The position numbers were made by a program, and so were the translations under genes. A stretch of DNA of 64,000 nucleotides from Halobacteriovoraceae bacterium (GTDB taxonomy: Bacteria > Bdellovibrionota > Bacteriovoracia > Bacteriovoracales > Bacteriovoracaceae), in the NCBI GenBank assembly GCA_002713145.1, contig PAVS01000011.1:124001-188000 (forward strand). Reading direction: 5' to 3'. Below, in pieces: positions 9,146-18,122 of this stretch. The notes beneath the pieces are model-generated. The model had not been told where the DNA came from. It was given only the letters and a program-made list of their open reading frames with translations, and did no database searches. How positions within the stretch are numbered: position 1 is the first letter of the stretch; each line of letters opens with the position of its first letter.

Positions 9146-10759
9146 ATGAAGTATAAGAAGTTATCTATCGTTTTACTAGTGATACTTATGGTCTCATGCC
9201 AGCAAAGACCTCGTGAAAATAGCGTTTTTTATGTAGATATTGGCAATGAACCGTCTCGTTTAAGTCCCATTGGCTCAACGGATGCAGCAGCAGGTCGAGT
9301 TGCTGATTATATCTTTGAAGGTTTGTTAGCAAAGGATATCAAAACCTATGAGTGGAAACCTTCCCTCGCTGAATCGTGGACAGTGTCTAAAGATAAAATG
9401 GAATATACTTTTAAACTCAGAGAAGGGGTGAAGTGGCAAGATGGAAAAGAGCTGACCAGTGAAGACGTAAAATTTTCATTCGATATTCTTTTTGAAGATA
9501 AATTTAACACTATTCCTGTGAGATCCTATTATGTCGGTCTCAAAGAAGTCAAAATCATTGATAAGTATAATTTAAAAATTATTGCTAAAGATGAAAACTG
9601 GCAGAACTTTGATATCGCTGCTGGTCTGACTATTTACCCTAAACATTTTTACTCTCGAGATGAGAAAAAAAGTTTTTTTAACAAAGAGTTATTAGGCTCA
9701 GGTCCTTATAAACTAGCTGATTACTCTCGAGGGAATAGAATTCTTTTGGAGAAAAATGAAGATTGGTGGGGCTTTCAAGTCCCTGATCAAAAAGAATGGA
9801 ATTTTCCTAAAATAGTACTGCGCTTTACCAGTGATCAAAATGTTAAATTGGAGATGCTTAAAAAGGGCTCTCTGGATTATATGGGTATGAGACCAGAAGA
9901 CTACGTGAAAAAAGCCACCGGTCCTATTTGGGGAAAGTCGGTGCATAAGGTGCTCACTGAAAATAGCACACCCAAAGGCTATAATTGGATTGGTTGGAAT
10001 AATAAGCATCCTATTTTAAAAGATAGAGAAGTAAGAAAAGCACTTTATCACTTAGTGAATCGTAAACTTATGATCGATAAATTTGAATATGGCTATTCTG
10101 TCCCAGCAGTAGGTCCTGTCTATCCTAGCTCTCCCTATCATAATGATAGCTTAAAGCCCGTTGAATTTAATCCAAAGCTTGCCCTTAAAATTTTAAGAGC
10201 TGCAGGGTGGAAGGATACCGATGGGGATAATATTTTAGATAAAGTCATCGATGGAAAGAAAACAAAATTTTCGATCACTATCATGGAGCCTTCTGAAGCT
10301 TTTATGAAATATCTTACTGTCTTTAAAGAGGATGCACGAAAAGCCGGGGTAGAAATTAATATTAAACTCATTGAGTGGAACTCTTTTGTTAAACTTCTAG
10401 AAGAGAAAAAATTCGATGCTTGTAGGTTGGCTTGGTCAGCAAGTGTTGACTGGAACCCAATTCAAATCTGGCATAGTGATTCAATTGAAGGTGGATCAAA
10501 TTTTGTGAGCTTTTCCAATAAACGAGCTGATGAACTCATGATGAAAGCTAAATTTATTCACAATAGAGAGGAAAGAATTAAGCTTTTAAATGAAGTTCAA
10601 AAGATCATTGTTAATGAGCATCCCTATGTGTGGTTTACTTATAAAGAATCGACTATGTATGGTCATACCAATAGAATTAAAAAAGAAAAAGATACTTATC
10701 AATATGGAATTGGAACCAGTTATTGGGACTTTAAATCTAAAATGAGAGAGGTTGAGTAG
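9146..10759 (+). CDS. Oligopeptide ABC transporter substrate-binding lipoprotein
   Basis: 537 residues of the family-5 extracellular solute-binding type (OppA/DppA/YejA). The lipobox LMVSC anchors it to a membrane. Typical landmarks are LSPIGSTDAAAGRVADYIFEGL, LAESWTVS, YTFKLREGVKWQDG and LTSEDVKFSF, all within the first 150 residues. It delivers peptides to the two permeases encoded directly downstream. ATG 9146 is preferred to TTG 9143 because AGGA is placed correctly. The permease genes follow with zero and overlapping spacing. Confidence 0.9.
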   Translation: MKYKKLSIVLLVILMVSCQQRPRENSVFYVDIGNEPSRLSPIGSTDAAAGRVADYIFEGLLAKDIKTYEWKPSLAESWTVSKDKMEYTFKLREGVKWQDGKELTSEDVKFSFDILFEDKFNTIPVRSYYVGLKEVKIIDKYNLKIIAKDENWQNFDIAAGLTIYPKHFYSRDEKKSFFNKELLGSGPYKLADYSRGNRILLEKNEDWWGFQVPDQKEWNFPKIVLRFTSDQNVKLEMLKKGSLDYMGMRPEDYVKKATGPIWGKSVHKVLTENSTPKGYNWIGWNNKHPILKDREVRKALYHLVNRKLMIDKFEYGYSVPAVGPVYPSSPYHNDSLKPVEFNPKLALKILRAAGWKDTDGDNILDKVIDGKKTKFSITIMEPSEAFMKYLTVFKEDARKAGVEINIKLIEWNSFVKLLEEKKFDACRLAWSASVDWNPIQIWHSDSIEGGSNFVSFSNKRADELMMKAKFIHNREERIKLLNEVQKIIVNEHPYVWFTYKESTMYGHTNRIKKEKDTYQYGIGTSYWDFKSKMREVE

Positions 10760-11791
10760 GTGTTTAATTATATATTACGTCGTTTGATCTTAATGATTCC
10801 CACTTTATTAGGAATCACTTTGGTTGTGTTTTTTATCATTAACCTTGCTCCAGGTTCGCCTATTGAGCAACAGCTCCAGGCTTTAAAATTCTCTGGTTCC
10901 GCTGAGTCTTCGGGGGAAGTCTCCAGTGGCTCAGGGGCAGCGACAGTGACCAATGAAGTGCTGGAAGCTCTTAAAAAACAATATGGTTTTGATAAACCCG
11001 TTTATGAGCGCTATTGGATTTGGCTGAAAAACTTAGTGGTTTTGGATTTTGGAGAGTCGTTTACCTATGAAGAAGAAGTGATGGATGTGATCATTCAAAA
11101 ATTTCCCGTCTCGCTGCAGTTTGGGATCGCTTCTCTCATTCTTAGTTATCTTATCTCCATTCCTTTGGGGGTATTTAAAGCGATTAGGCATGGTTCAAAA
11201 TTTGATTTCATCACAAGCTTTATTCTTTTTGTGGCCTATTCCATACCAGGCTTTATGCTTGCTATTGTTCTTATTGTTTTTCTCGCTGGGGGAAGTTTTT
11301 TGGATATCTTTCCCATTGGAGGACTGTATTCAGATTTCTATGATGAGATGAATACATGGGAGCGAATTGTGGATCGCGCCTATCATTTTGTGTTGCCGCT
11401 TATTTGTTATACCATCGGCTCTTATACCACGCTCACTTTACTTATGAAGAACTCGCTTATGGATGAAATCAAAAAAGATTATGTCCGTACTGCTAGAGCG
11501 AAAGGACTAGCTGAGAACGTGGTTTATTTTAAACACGCTCTTCGCAATGCACTCATTCCTATTGTGACGGGGATCGGAGGGTTTTTAGGAATCTTTTTTG
11601 CGGGCTCACTACTATTAGAAAAGATCTTTCAGCTCGATGGAATAGGACTTCTCGGTTTTAACTCTGTTCTTTCTCGAGATTATAATGTCATTATGGGCTT
11701 GCTTGCGATTCAAGCTCTGCTTATGTTGATTGGAAATATTCTCTCAGATATTGCTTATGTCTTAGTTGATCCAAGGATTGATTTCAAATGA
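10760..11791 (+). CDS. yejB: Oligopeptide ABC transporter permease, YejB/DppB type
   Basis: 343-residue inner-membrane permease. The start (FNYILRRLILMIPTLLGIT), the Gly/Ser-rich insert near residue 50 and the end (ISDIAYVLVDPRIDF) match YejB closely. The ATPase-docking EAA loop is visible as YVRTARAKGL. It starts with GTG right after the binding-protein stop and overlaps the next permease by 4 nt (ATGA). It forms the import channel with the following protein. Confidence 0.88.
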   Translation: MFNYILRRLILMIPTLLGITLVVFFIINLAPGSPIEQQLQALKFSGSAESSGEVSSGSGAATVTNEVLEALKKQYGFDKPVYERYWIWLKNLVVLDFGESFTYEEEVMDVIIQKFPVSLQFGIASLILSYLISIPLGVFKAIRHGSKFDFITSFILFVAYSIPGFMLAIVLIVFLAGGSFLDIFPIGGLYSDFYDEMNTWERIVDRAYHFVLPLICYTIGSYTTLTLLMKNSLMDEIKKDYVRTARAKGLAENVVYFKHALRNALIPIVTGIGGFLGIFFAGSLLLEKIFQLDGIGLLGFNSVLSRDYNVIMGLLAIQALLMLIGNILSDIAYVLVDPRIDFK

Positions 11792-12810
11792 TAGAAAAAA
11801 GAATTAAGAACGAAGAGACTCTTAAAAAATATAAAGCTTTTAAAAATCATAAAGCGGGGTATGCCTCGGTATGGTTGATAGCAATATTATGTTTTTTTAG
11901 TTTTACCGCAGAGTTTTGGGCCAATTCAAAACCCATCTATTTAAGCTATAAGGGGGAGAGTTATTTTCCTATTTTTAAAGATTATAGCGTTAAAGAATTC
12001 GGGATCACTGACTCGCTGGCAATAGACTACCGCAACTTAGAATTATCTCAAGATGATTCTATCCTCTGGCCTATTGTCGAATGGGATCCCTATGAATCTA
12101 ATAAAGAAGTGGATGAGTATCCCGCACCTCCAAGTGCGTCTAATTTAATGGGAACAGATGATAGGGGACGAGATGTGTTTGCCAGACTTCTTTATGGTTT
12201 GCGCTACTCTATTGCCTACGCAGTCTGTGTGTGGATTCTTACTTTCATCATCGGAACACTCGTGGGAGGCTTTCAAGGCTTTTATGGGGGCTGGATAGAT
12301 CTCTTCGGTCAAAGACTCACGGAGATTTTAAGTACGGTGCCCTATTTGTTTTTACTTATTATTCTCATCGCCGTGTTTGAGCCCAGTTTAACTCTTCTGA
12401 TTGTGATCACCAGTGCGCTGGGCTGGATTTCTATCAGTATGTATATGCGAGCAGAGTTTTTAAAAAATAGAAAAAGAGAATATGTTGAAGCGGCAAGATC
12501 CATTGGAGCGAGTAACACCCGCATTTTTCTACGTCATATTCTTCCTAACTCTCTTGCACCTATTATTACTTTTTCACCTTTTGTTATTGCAGGAGGGATA
12601 TCTTCTCTAGCGGCGCTGGATTATCTAGGGTTTGGATTAACACCGCCTACTCCTAGTTGGGGAGAGCTTTTGGCCCAGGCCCAGAAAAACTTCACCATAG
12701 GTTGGTGGCTTGCTTTTTATCCCTCTATTGCTCTTTTTGCTGTTCTCACCATGTTTAATTTTATTGGAGAAGCGGTGAGAGATGCCATGGACCCTCACAA
12801 ACGAACTTAG
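11788..12810 (+). CDS. yejE: Oligopeptide ABC transporter permease, YejE/DppC type
   Basis: 340 residues. One membrane segment near the N-terminus, a periplasmic region of about 70 residues, LMGTDDRGRDVFARLLYG, then the permease core with the EAA loop YVEAARSIGAS and LDYLGFGLTPPTPSWGELL, typical of YejE/OppC. It completes the heterodimeric channel. No ATPase gene follows: the operon ends at a terminator, so the energy subunit must be encoded elsewhere. Confidence 0.9.
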   Translation: MIEKRIKNEETLKKYKAFKNHKAGYASVWLIAILCFFSFTAEFWANSKPIYLSYKGESYFPIFKDYSVKEFGITDSLAIDYRNLELSQDDSILWPIVEWDPYESNKEVDEYPAPPSASNLMGTDDRGRDVFARLLYGLRYSIAYAVCVWILTFIIGTLVGGFQGFYGGWIDLFGQRLTEILSTVPYLFLLIILIAVFEPSLTLLIVITSALGWISISMYMRAEFLKNRKREYVEAARSIGASNTRIFLRHILPNSLAPIITFSPFVIAGGISSLAALDYLGFGLTPPTPSWGELLAQAQKNFTIGWWLAFYPSIALFAVLTMFNFIGEAVRDAMDPHKRT

Positions 12811-12826
12811 AATCTAGACATAAAAA

Positions 12827-12854
12827 AAGCCCCAAGTTTGGGGCTTATTTTTTT
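12827..12854. terminator. Bidirectional intrinsic terminator
   Basis: AAGCCCCAA and TTGGGGCTT form a perfect stem around a GT loop, with T-run on the right and A-run on the left. It sits between the convergent permease and Mpo1-like genes and can stop both. Confidence 0.92.
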
Positions 12855-12864
12855 TATAATTTTC

Positions 12865-13173
12865 TTATAATTTTACTCTGCCGCGAATAATATCCCACCA
12901 CATGACAAAATCACTCATAAGCGAATAGATCGGTTGGCGAAAAGTCGCGGGTTTATTTTTCTCAAAAATCATATGCCCAGGCCAAGCAAATCCATAACCA
13001 AGCAGTGGACAAAACCAAAGCCAATGATAATTTCCAGAGAGGATGCCGGCTGCAAAAACAAAGATAACCAAAGTGGTGCCAATGAAGTGCATGACTTTAT
13101 TGGTGCGATCTTCATGTTCGGTTAAATAATAAGGATAAAATTTACTAAACGGTTCAATTCTTTCTTTACTCAT
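12865..13173 (-). CDS. Mpo1-like (DUF962) membrane protein
   Basis: 102 residues with two or three hydrophobic segments. The motifs match the DUF962/Mpo1 family: EHEDRTNKVMHFIGT near the N-terminus, GHMIFEKNKPATF in the middle and SLMSDFVMWWD near the end. The conserved His residues are thought to bind iron; yeast Mpo1 oxidises 2-hydroxy fatty acids. A role in lipid turnover is likely by family only. Its start overlaps the end of the Crp-type regulator gene by 4 nt. Confidence 0.8.
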   Translation of the reverse strand: MSKERIEPFSKFYPYYLTEHEDRTNKVMHFIGTTLVIFVFAAGILSGNYHWLWFCPLLGYGFAWPGHMIFEKNKPATFRQPIYSLMSDFVMWWDIIRGRVKL

Positions 13174-13766
13174 GTACTTTGCCCCCTTAATTCTCTAAGT
13201 AGTCTCGAGAGAGACGGTGGTTGGATGCCAAGATAAGATGCGAGATATGTTTTTGGAATACGGTTCACATCAATTCTTTTATTATGCATAAATTTATTCA
13301 ATCTTTGTTTGGCATTAAATTGCACAAATTCAATTTCTCTTTTGGTTTTAAAAATATAATTGCGCAAAAGCACTTCACGATAAATTTCTGTCCACTCGGG
13401 ATTTTTCTTCATCAGATCCACAAAGCCTTGGTACTTCATCGTAAAAATCTCAGAGTCTTCAATCGCCTGGACATTCACCATGGTTTTAGTGGTCTCTTGC
13501 CAACTGAGGAAAAAATCTAGAATGAAGGAGCGCTCGGGAATAAAAGAAAAAGTTTTTTCATCTCCGTCAGGACTGGTGAGATAGATGCGGAAGAGTCCGC
13601 TGCTCACCATGGCCATCTCATCACAATTATCAAAATGTTGGAAAAAATGATCACCTTTTTTGATTTTGCGATACTGTAACTTAGACTCGAAATCATCCCA
13701 ATTGGTAATTTCTATTTTGGTCATAGCTTGTAATGAGCTTTTGAGCTCAGAGCTTAGTTGCGACAT
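13170..13766 (-). CDS. Crp/Fnr-family transcription regulator
   Basis: 198 residues. The first 120 form a cyclic-nucleotide-binding-like sensor domain (RKIKKGDHFFQ, MVSSGLFRIYLTSPDGDEKTF). The last 40 hold a helix-turn-helix (IPKTYLASYLGIQPPSLSRLLREL). The cysteines of an FNR iron-sulfur site are absent, and I cannot identify a cAMP-binding Arg/Ser pair, so the ligand is unknown. AGAGGAG precedes the ATG. It is co-transcribed with the Mpo1-like gene and may control membrane-lipid functions (inference). Confidence 0.85.
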   Translation of the reverse strand: MSQLSSELKSSLQAMTKIEITNWDDFESKLQYRKIKKGDHFFQHFDNCDEMAMVSSGLFRIYLTSPDGDEKTFSFIPERSFILDFFLSWQETTKTMVNVQAIEDSEIFTMKYQGFVDLMKKNPEWTEIYREVLLRNYIFKTKREIEFVQFNAKQRLNKFMHNKRIDVNRIPKTYLASYLGIQPPSLSRLLRELRGQST

Positions 13767-13860
13767 TAAAATCTCCTCTTATGAAATTTTAAACAGGGCA
13801 GAGATTAAAGTCTAGCGTTTCAAAAATTACCTATTGTTAAAAAAAATATAATGCAGACTG

Positions 13861-14898
13861 CTAAAGTGCTTTAAGTTTAACTTTCACTTTGTGAGTTTTA
13901 TCTTCACGCATATATTCAATTTCTACGCGATCACCGATCTCATACCCACCTAATACATGATAGATTTCATCAAGGGAATTAACCGGCTTACCATCTACCT
14001 TCATGATGACATCTCCTACATATATACGACCAAAATTGTCTCGCATCATCCCTTTAAGTCCGGCACTGGCGGCGGCTCCGTCGGGGTCAACATAAGAAAG
14101 AGCAACCCCTTTATCTCCCAAAAATCTTTGTTTCACATGATCATCGAGCACACCTATTCCCAGACCTGGACGGATGACTTTTCCAAATTTAATCAGCTGT
14201 GGAACAGAGCGGTTAATGGTGTCGATAGGAACAGCGAAGCCAAGCCCAGCACTTCCTCCTGAACGTGAAACAATCATGGTGTTCATTCCAATAACCTCAC
14301 CTTTGGAGTTGAGTAAGGGGCCACCAGAATTACCTTGGTTAATCGCCGCATCGGTTTGGATCATATCGTGAATTTTAACGCCTCCGATCCCCTGCATTTT
14401 TCTACCAATAGCGGAAACAATACCGCGAGATAGGGAATGCTCAAACCCCATAGGGTTACCAATGGCAAGGGAGAGTTGCCCTACTTGCAGATCTTTAGAG
14501 CTTCCTTTGGGTATGCCTTTTAAATTGAGTTTATTTTTTTTGAGTTTTAAAACAGCTATATCGTTTTTAGGATCAACCCCCACAATTTTCGCGTGGTACT
14601 GTTTTTTATCATTAAAGGTGACCATGAAAGAATCTCCCCCTTCCACCACGTGAAAGTTGGTGACGATATGTCCATCATCATCCCAGACAAAACCTGAACC
14701 CGCTCCTTGGGGCACTTCCACTTCTTCCCCATACATCCAGTTTTTGGCCACTTTAATATTGGCCACACTGACGACCATGGGGGAGGTTTTTTGATAAATA
14801 TGAATGATGCGTTTTTCAATTGCGAGTAATTCTGAAGTATCTTCCGCAAATCCTAAACTGCTTAAACAAATAAGAAGAATTAACAGAGTAGCTTTCAT
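13861..14898 (-). CDS. HtrA/DegP-family periplasmic serine protease, single PDZ
   Basis: 345 residues: signal peptide (MKATLLILLICLSSLGFA), trypsin-like domain to about residue 240 with His83 (TNFHVVE), Asp113 (NDIAVLK) and Ser191 (QGNSGGPLL), then one PDZ domain (about 245-340). One PDZ and about 345 residues match DegS or HhoB-like proteases more than DegP, but the cleavable signal suggests a soluble periplasmic enzyme. AAAGGA precedes the ATG. Probable role: degrading misfolded envelope proteins or cleaving a regulator. It is divergent from psd. Confidence 0.92.
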   Translation of the reverse strand: MKATLLILLICLSSLGFAEDTSELLAIEKRIIHIYQKTSPMVVSVANIKVAKNWMYGEEVEVPQGAGSGFVWDDDGHIVTNFHVVEGGDSFMVTFNDKKQYHAKIVGVDPKNDIAVLKLKKNKLNLKGIPKGSSKDLQVGQLSLAIGNPMGFEHSLSRGIVSAIGRKMQGIGGVKIHDMIQTDAAINQGNSGGPLLNSKGEVIGMNTMIVSRSGGSAGLGFAVPIDTINRSVPQLIKFGKVIRPGLGIGVLDDHVKQRFLGDKGVALSYVDPDGAAASAGLKGMMRDNFGRIYVGDVIMKVDGKPVNSLDEIYHVLGGYEIGDRVEIEYMREDKTHKVKVKLKAL

Positions 14899-14979
14899 TG
14901 ATGTTCCTTTGCCTAATATTTCTTTAAACGTTATATTAATAAAATTAAAGAAAAAATTCTAGTCAGCAGGATCAAGTTA

Positions 14980-15906
14980 ATGGCCCAACCATTTGAAATT
15001 ACTATACATAATCGATATTCTAACAAAAAAATGACAGAGAAGGTCTATGGCGCAGCTATGGTTGAGTTTGCTTATGCTTCCGTATTCGGCAAACTCCTGG
15101 CCCCCCTCATTAGTCATCGCTCTGTGAGCCAATTTTATGGCAAGAGACAAGACGCTTTAAAGTCCGCTAAAAAAGTTCCCGTTTTTATCAATGAATTTGA
15201 TATCGATATCAATGAGTATGAAAAGGGAAGTTATCGTGATCGTCCCATTGAAGAGTCTTATAAAACCTTTAACGAATTTTTTATTCGTGCATTTAAACCA
15301 GGCCAGCGGGAATTTGTCACTGCTCCGGAAAAAATGGGGGCTTTTGCAGAAGCCCGTTATTTTGGCTACGACACCATCACCCCTGAGTTAATGATTCCAG
15401 TGAAAGGGGATTTTTTGCGAGCGGTGGATCTTATTGGAAAGAGTGAGCTCGCCCAGAAATTCGAAGGGGGACCTCTACTTCTAGCTAGGCTCTGTCCCGT
15501 AGATTATCATCGCTATCATTATCCTGACAGTGGGGAGACGATTTCCAGTTTTGAAGTTCCTGGAGAATATCATTCGGTCAATCCGTTAGCGCTTAAGCAT
15601 CGTGGCAATATTTTTATAAAAAATTTCAGACGTGTCTCCCTTTTAAAAACTGAAAATTTTGGTGAGCTTGCCTATATTGAAGTCGGCGCTACTTGTGTGG
15701 GAAAAATTGTTCAAAGCCATGATGAATCCAAGCCTTTTTCCAAAGGAGACCAAAAAGGATATTTTCTTTTTGGAGGAAGCACAGTCATCGTCTGTGGTGA
15801 GCCAGGGAAGTGGAAGCCCAGCTCAGATATTCTAGCAAATTCCGAGCAGGGCATAGAAACTTATATTAAGTTAGGGGATGAGGTCGCGGAGCTAGCGAGG
15901 TCTTAG
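14980..15906 (+). CDS. psd: Phosphatidylserine decarboxylase proenzyme
   Basis: 308 residues. Psd makes phosphatidylethanolamine from phosphatidylserine at the inner membrane and self-cleaves to form a pyruvoyl group. The cleavage motif is FGGST (264-268), between Gly266 and Ser267. Other family landmarks are FNEFFIRAF, LCPVDYHRYHYP (about 172-183) and the VGAT region. AGGA lies 8 nt before ATG. Its 3' end overlaps the convergent lipoprotein gene by 15 nt. Confidence 0.93.
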   Translation: MAQPFEITIHNRYSNKKMTEKVYGAAMVEFAYASVFGKLLAPLISHRSVSQFYGKRQDALKSAKKVPVFINEFDIDINEYEKGSYRDRPIEESYKTFNEFFIRAFKPGQREFVTAPEKMGAFAEARYFGYDTITPELMIPVKGDFLRAVDLIGKSELAQKFEGGPLLLARLCPVDYHRYHYPDSGETISSFEVPGEYHSVNPLALKHRGNIFIKNFRRVSLLKTENFGELAYIEVGATCVGKIVQSHDESKPFSKGDQKGYFLFGGSTVIVCGEPGKWKPSSDILANSEQGIETYIKLGDEVAELARS

Positions 15907-17277
15907 AAACTGATTCATTTCTAAGTGTATTTGGTGAGATTTAATTCTAAAAACTTTTCTGGTGCTATACCTTAAAGATCTTCCATTACTTTTTATAGCA
16001 TCTTTGCCACATCTATCTCTTGGTCCATCACTGATTCCTTGCAGATAGCTTTGCCTATAATTTTGTTTTACTTTAAAAGTGAGCTCATTGATATTTTGAG
16101 TACCTTGGTAGTTAACCCTTCCTTCATTGAGTTGAACTTTCACTTTTTTCCCATTCACAAAAACATCGTAATAAGTCGTGAAATTATGGGCCCCTATCGC
16201 AATTTTTTGGGCTTGAAGGGTGTGAACCGTATATTTACATTTCTTTCTCTCTTCTCGCATGGCGTCCCTGTGCCCACTTCTATAAATTCTCGTTTTCCCT
16301 CGATGCACTTGGTGAGAATAGTTATAAAGGGTGAGCTCACCTTTAGGCACAAAATTGAGTTTAAAGATACGCTTAAAATCAAAATGTATTTGATAATCAA
16401 TTTGATTCGTTTGCATTTTGAGCGGAAAAATCTTGGTTCTATAATCGTTGATAAGACTTTTATTCACTTCAACTAAAATATAACTGTCTAGATTTTTAAT
16501 TAACACCCAAGCATGACTGTCAGCATGTAGGGTGGCCATCTCCTCTTGGAGCAAAGGATAGTTTCTGTTCATAAGATCCGTTACAAAGTGTTCAGGATAA
16601 CCTATCTTGCTTAGAGCTTGGGCCAGGTTAATTTTTTTGCTGACATGATACATCTGCCCATGACCGCTAAGGGGAAGTATGCTGAGCCTAAAGGTTTTTG
16701 CTCTCAGAGATTTTTGTAACTCCGAATACTGATAGGTTTGATACTCACGCTCGAACTCAAAATCTTTAATTTTTAAAGTTAAATAAGAGGAACCTTTGGC
16801 GAGCTTATTTAATTCAAGAAAAGAGACTCCCAACTCTGCACTCTGAATAGGGTTGAGCAACTTTTGATCTCGATAAAGCTCCAGATGAAGATTCTCAACG
16901 TTTTGTTCTGATTGAACTTCAAAGGCAACTTTATTATTTCGGAAAACCTCTGCTGGTAGTTTTGAAGTGAGCAGTTCATAATCAACATTAAAATTTAAGT
17001 TCTTCTTATTTAAGTTTAAGGCGATGTATTTATAGAGATGCTCTTTAAGCTTAATGCTTCTTTTAAAATCATATTTTTTGTTTTGGTCAGTGACCGCCAT
17101 CTTCAAATCATTAATAGGATCCAGTGCGATATAAGGACTTTCATCATAGAAATTAGTGATAAAATCCCCGTCGTCATCCATGTCCGATAGATTTGTGTGG
17201 CTACCTTTGGGATTATTTTTCCCACAAGATATAACAAGTATATTAATAGTTAAGAATAGAATTTTTGATATCTTCAT
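15892..17277 (-). CDS. Hypothetical lipoprotein, third gene of the sigma-54 unit
   Basis: 461 residues. Lipobox VISC near residue 18, then an acidic DMDDDGDFITNFYDESPY segment that looks like a calcium-binding type-3 repeat. The rest is a large beta-rich region with no family I recognise. GGGAGAGGGA precedes the ATG strongly. The start lies 35 nt inside the preceding gene, so translation is likely coupled. As the last gene behind the sigma-54 promoter at 18106, it is probably a surface protein made under specific conditions. Its 3' end overlaps psd. Confidence 0.75.
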   Translation of the reverse strand: MKISKILFLTINILVISCGKNNPKGSHTNLSDMDDDGDFITNFYDESPYIALDPINDLKMAVTDQNKKYDFKRSIKLKEHLYKYIALNLNKKNLNFNVDYELLTSKLPAEVFRNNKVAFEVQSEQNVENLHLELYRDQKLLNPIQSAELGVSFLELNKLAKGSSYLTLKIKDFEFEREYQTYQYSELQKSLRAKTFRLSILPLSGHGQMYHVSKKINLAQALSKIGYPEHFVTDLMNRNYPLLQEEMATLHADSHAWVLIKNLDSYILVEVNKSLINDYRTKIFPLKMQTNQIDYQIHFDFKRIFKLNFVPKGELTLYNYSHQVHRGKTRIYRSGHRDAMREERKKCKYTVHTLQAQKIAIGAHNFTTYYDVFVNGKKVKVQLNEGRVNYQGTQNINELTFKVKQNYRQSYLQGISDGPRDRCGKDAIKSNGRSLRYSTRKVFRIKSHQIHLEMNQFLRPR

Positions 17278-17719
17278 ATTTTCCCTCTCCCCAAAAGACT
17301 AATGTTTGACTGGCCACTTGATCATTTTTTTCAAGTGAATTTAAAAAAGCTTCTAAATTATGCTCAAGACCTTTATAGATCTTGTATTCTCTTTGAGTCA
17401 TATTGACTTTTTTCAGTTTGAAATGTGATTGCCCTTCTTGCAGAGTTTTACGTAAGCAAGAATTGATAATCTCCTGCACTTCGCACATAAGATTGGTCTT
17501 ATCATTCAATTCATTGCGAATGGTTTGATTCAATTGATGATTAAGAGCGTATTCACCCTCTCTGGTGATAATAAGATTCTTAGTAAGAAGCTCTTTTAAA
17601 CTGTTTTGCAGCATATGGGCTTCTATACTGGTGTTGCTACTGAGCTCACCCAGCGTTTGAGTGTGAGCTTGTAGACTCTCTAAAATCATTCTCTCGAGTA
17701 TGGTTAAGTTGTATGACAT
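17243..17719 (-). CDS. Hypothetical protein, winged-helix-like N-terminus
   Basis: 158 residues from ATG 17719, which has AGGGGGAAAT just before it; the open frame extends upstream into the previous gene but without support. The first 65 residues (ILERMILESLQ, TLGELSSNTSI, LKELLTKNLIITREGEYAL) read like a winged-helix DNA-binding domain. The rest is helical and charged. It is the second gene of the sigma-54 unit, between the small HTH protein and the lipoprotein. Likely a regulator or adaptor. Confidence 0.65.
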   Translation of the reverse strand: MSYNLTILERMILESLQAHTQTLGELSSNTSIEAHMLQNSLKELLTKNLIITREGEYALNHQLNQTIRNELNDKTNLMCEVQEIINSCLRKTLQEGQSHFKLKKVNMTQREYKIYKGLEHNLEAFLNSLEKNDQVASQTLVFWGEGKYEDIKNSILNY

Positions 17720-17736
17720 ATTTCCCCCTGTAAATA

Positions 17737-18075
17737 TTAAGCAATGCTGGTTGTATGCATTGGATGATGAAGTGATTGAGTGTTTTTGAGTTCTTGAATT
17801 TTTAAAGCATGTTTGAGTTGAGCGACGATAAAAGCATTGCGCTCTTTCGTGAGCTTTTCTAAACATTCACCGGCGACTTTGATGAGTTCTGCATTAAATT
17901 TTTCGCCCCCTAGAATACGTTGGAATGTTTCATACTCAGTGACTTTCATCTCAGCGCCATTGAAAATGCGAAAGACGCGTGTGATCTGAATTCCGGTTTG
18001 ATCAGAAATAGACTGCAGGGTTGAAGTTGGAAAGTTCTCTTTATAAAGTTTTAGTACTTGCTGTTGTAAGCTCAT
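17737..18075 (-). CDS. Small helix-turn-helix protein
   Basis: 112 residues. Residues 17-55 (TSTLQSISDQTGIQITRVFRIFNG) look like a helix-turn-helix of the repressor type. The second half is helical. AAAGGAGACAAC precedes the ATG. First gene behind the consensus sigma-54 promoter at 18106-18121, 17 nt before the next start. It may be a DNA-binding switch activated by the upstream response regulator, but its target is unknown. Confidence 0.65.
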   Translation of the reverse strand: MSLQQQVLKLYKENFPTSTLQSISDQTGIQITRVFRIFNGAEMKVTEYETFQRILGGEKFNAELIKVAGECLEKLTKERNAFIVAQLKHALKIQELKNTQSLHHPMHTTSIA

Positions 18076-18105
18076 GTTGTCTCCTTTAGTTGATAGGGAG
18101 ACTAG

Positions 18106-18121
18106 AGCAAGGAGTGTGCCA
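18106..18121 (-). promoter_or_regulatory. Consensus sigma-54 promoter
   Basis: Read on the minus strand, TGGCACA-CTCC-TTGCT agrees with TGGCACR-N4-TTGCW at every fixed position. It lies between the stop of the sigma-54 response regulator gene and the 112-residue gene, with a start expected near 18095. The next gene starts at 18075. The match quality and location make this a strong call. Confidence 0.88.
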
Positions 18122-18122
18122 A

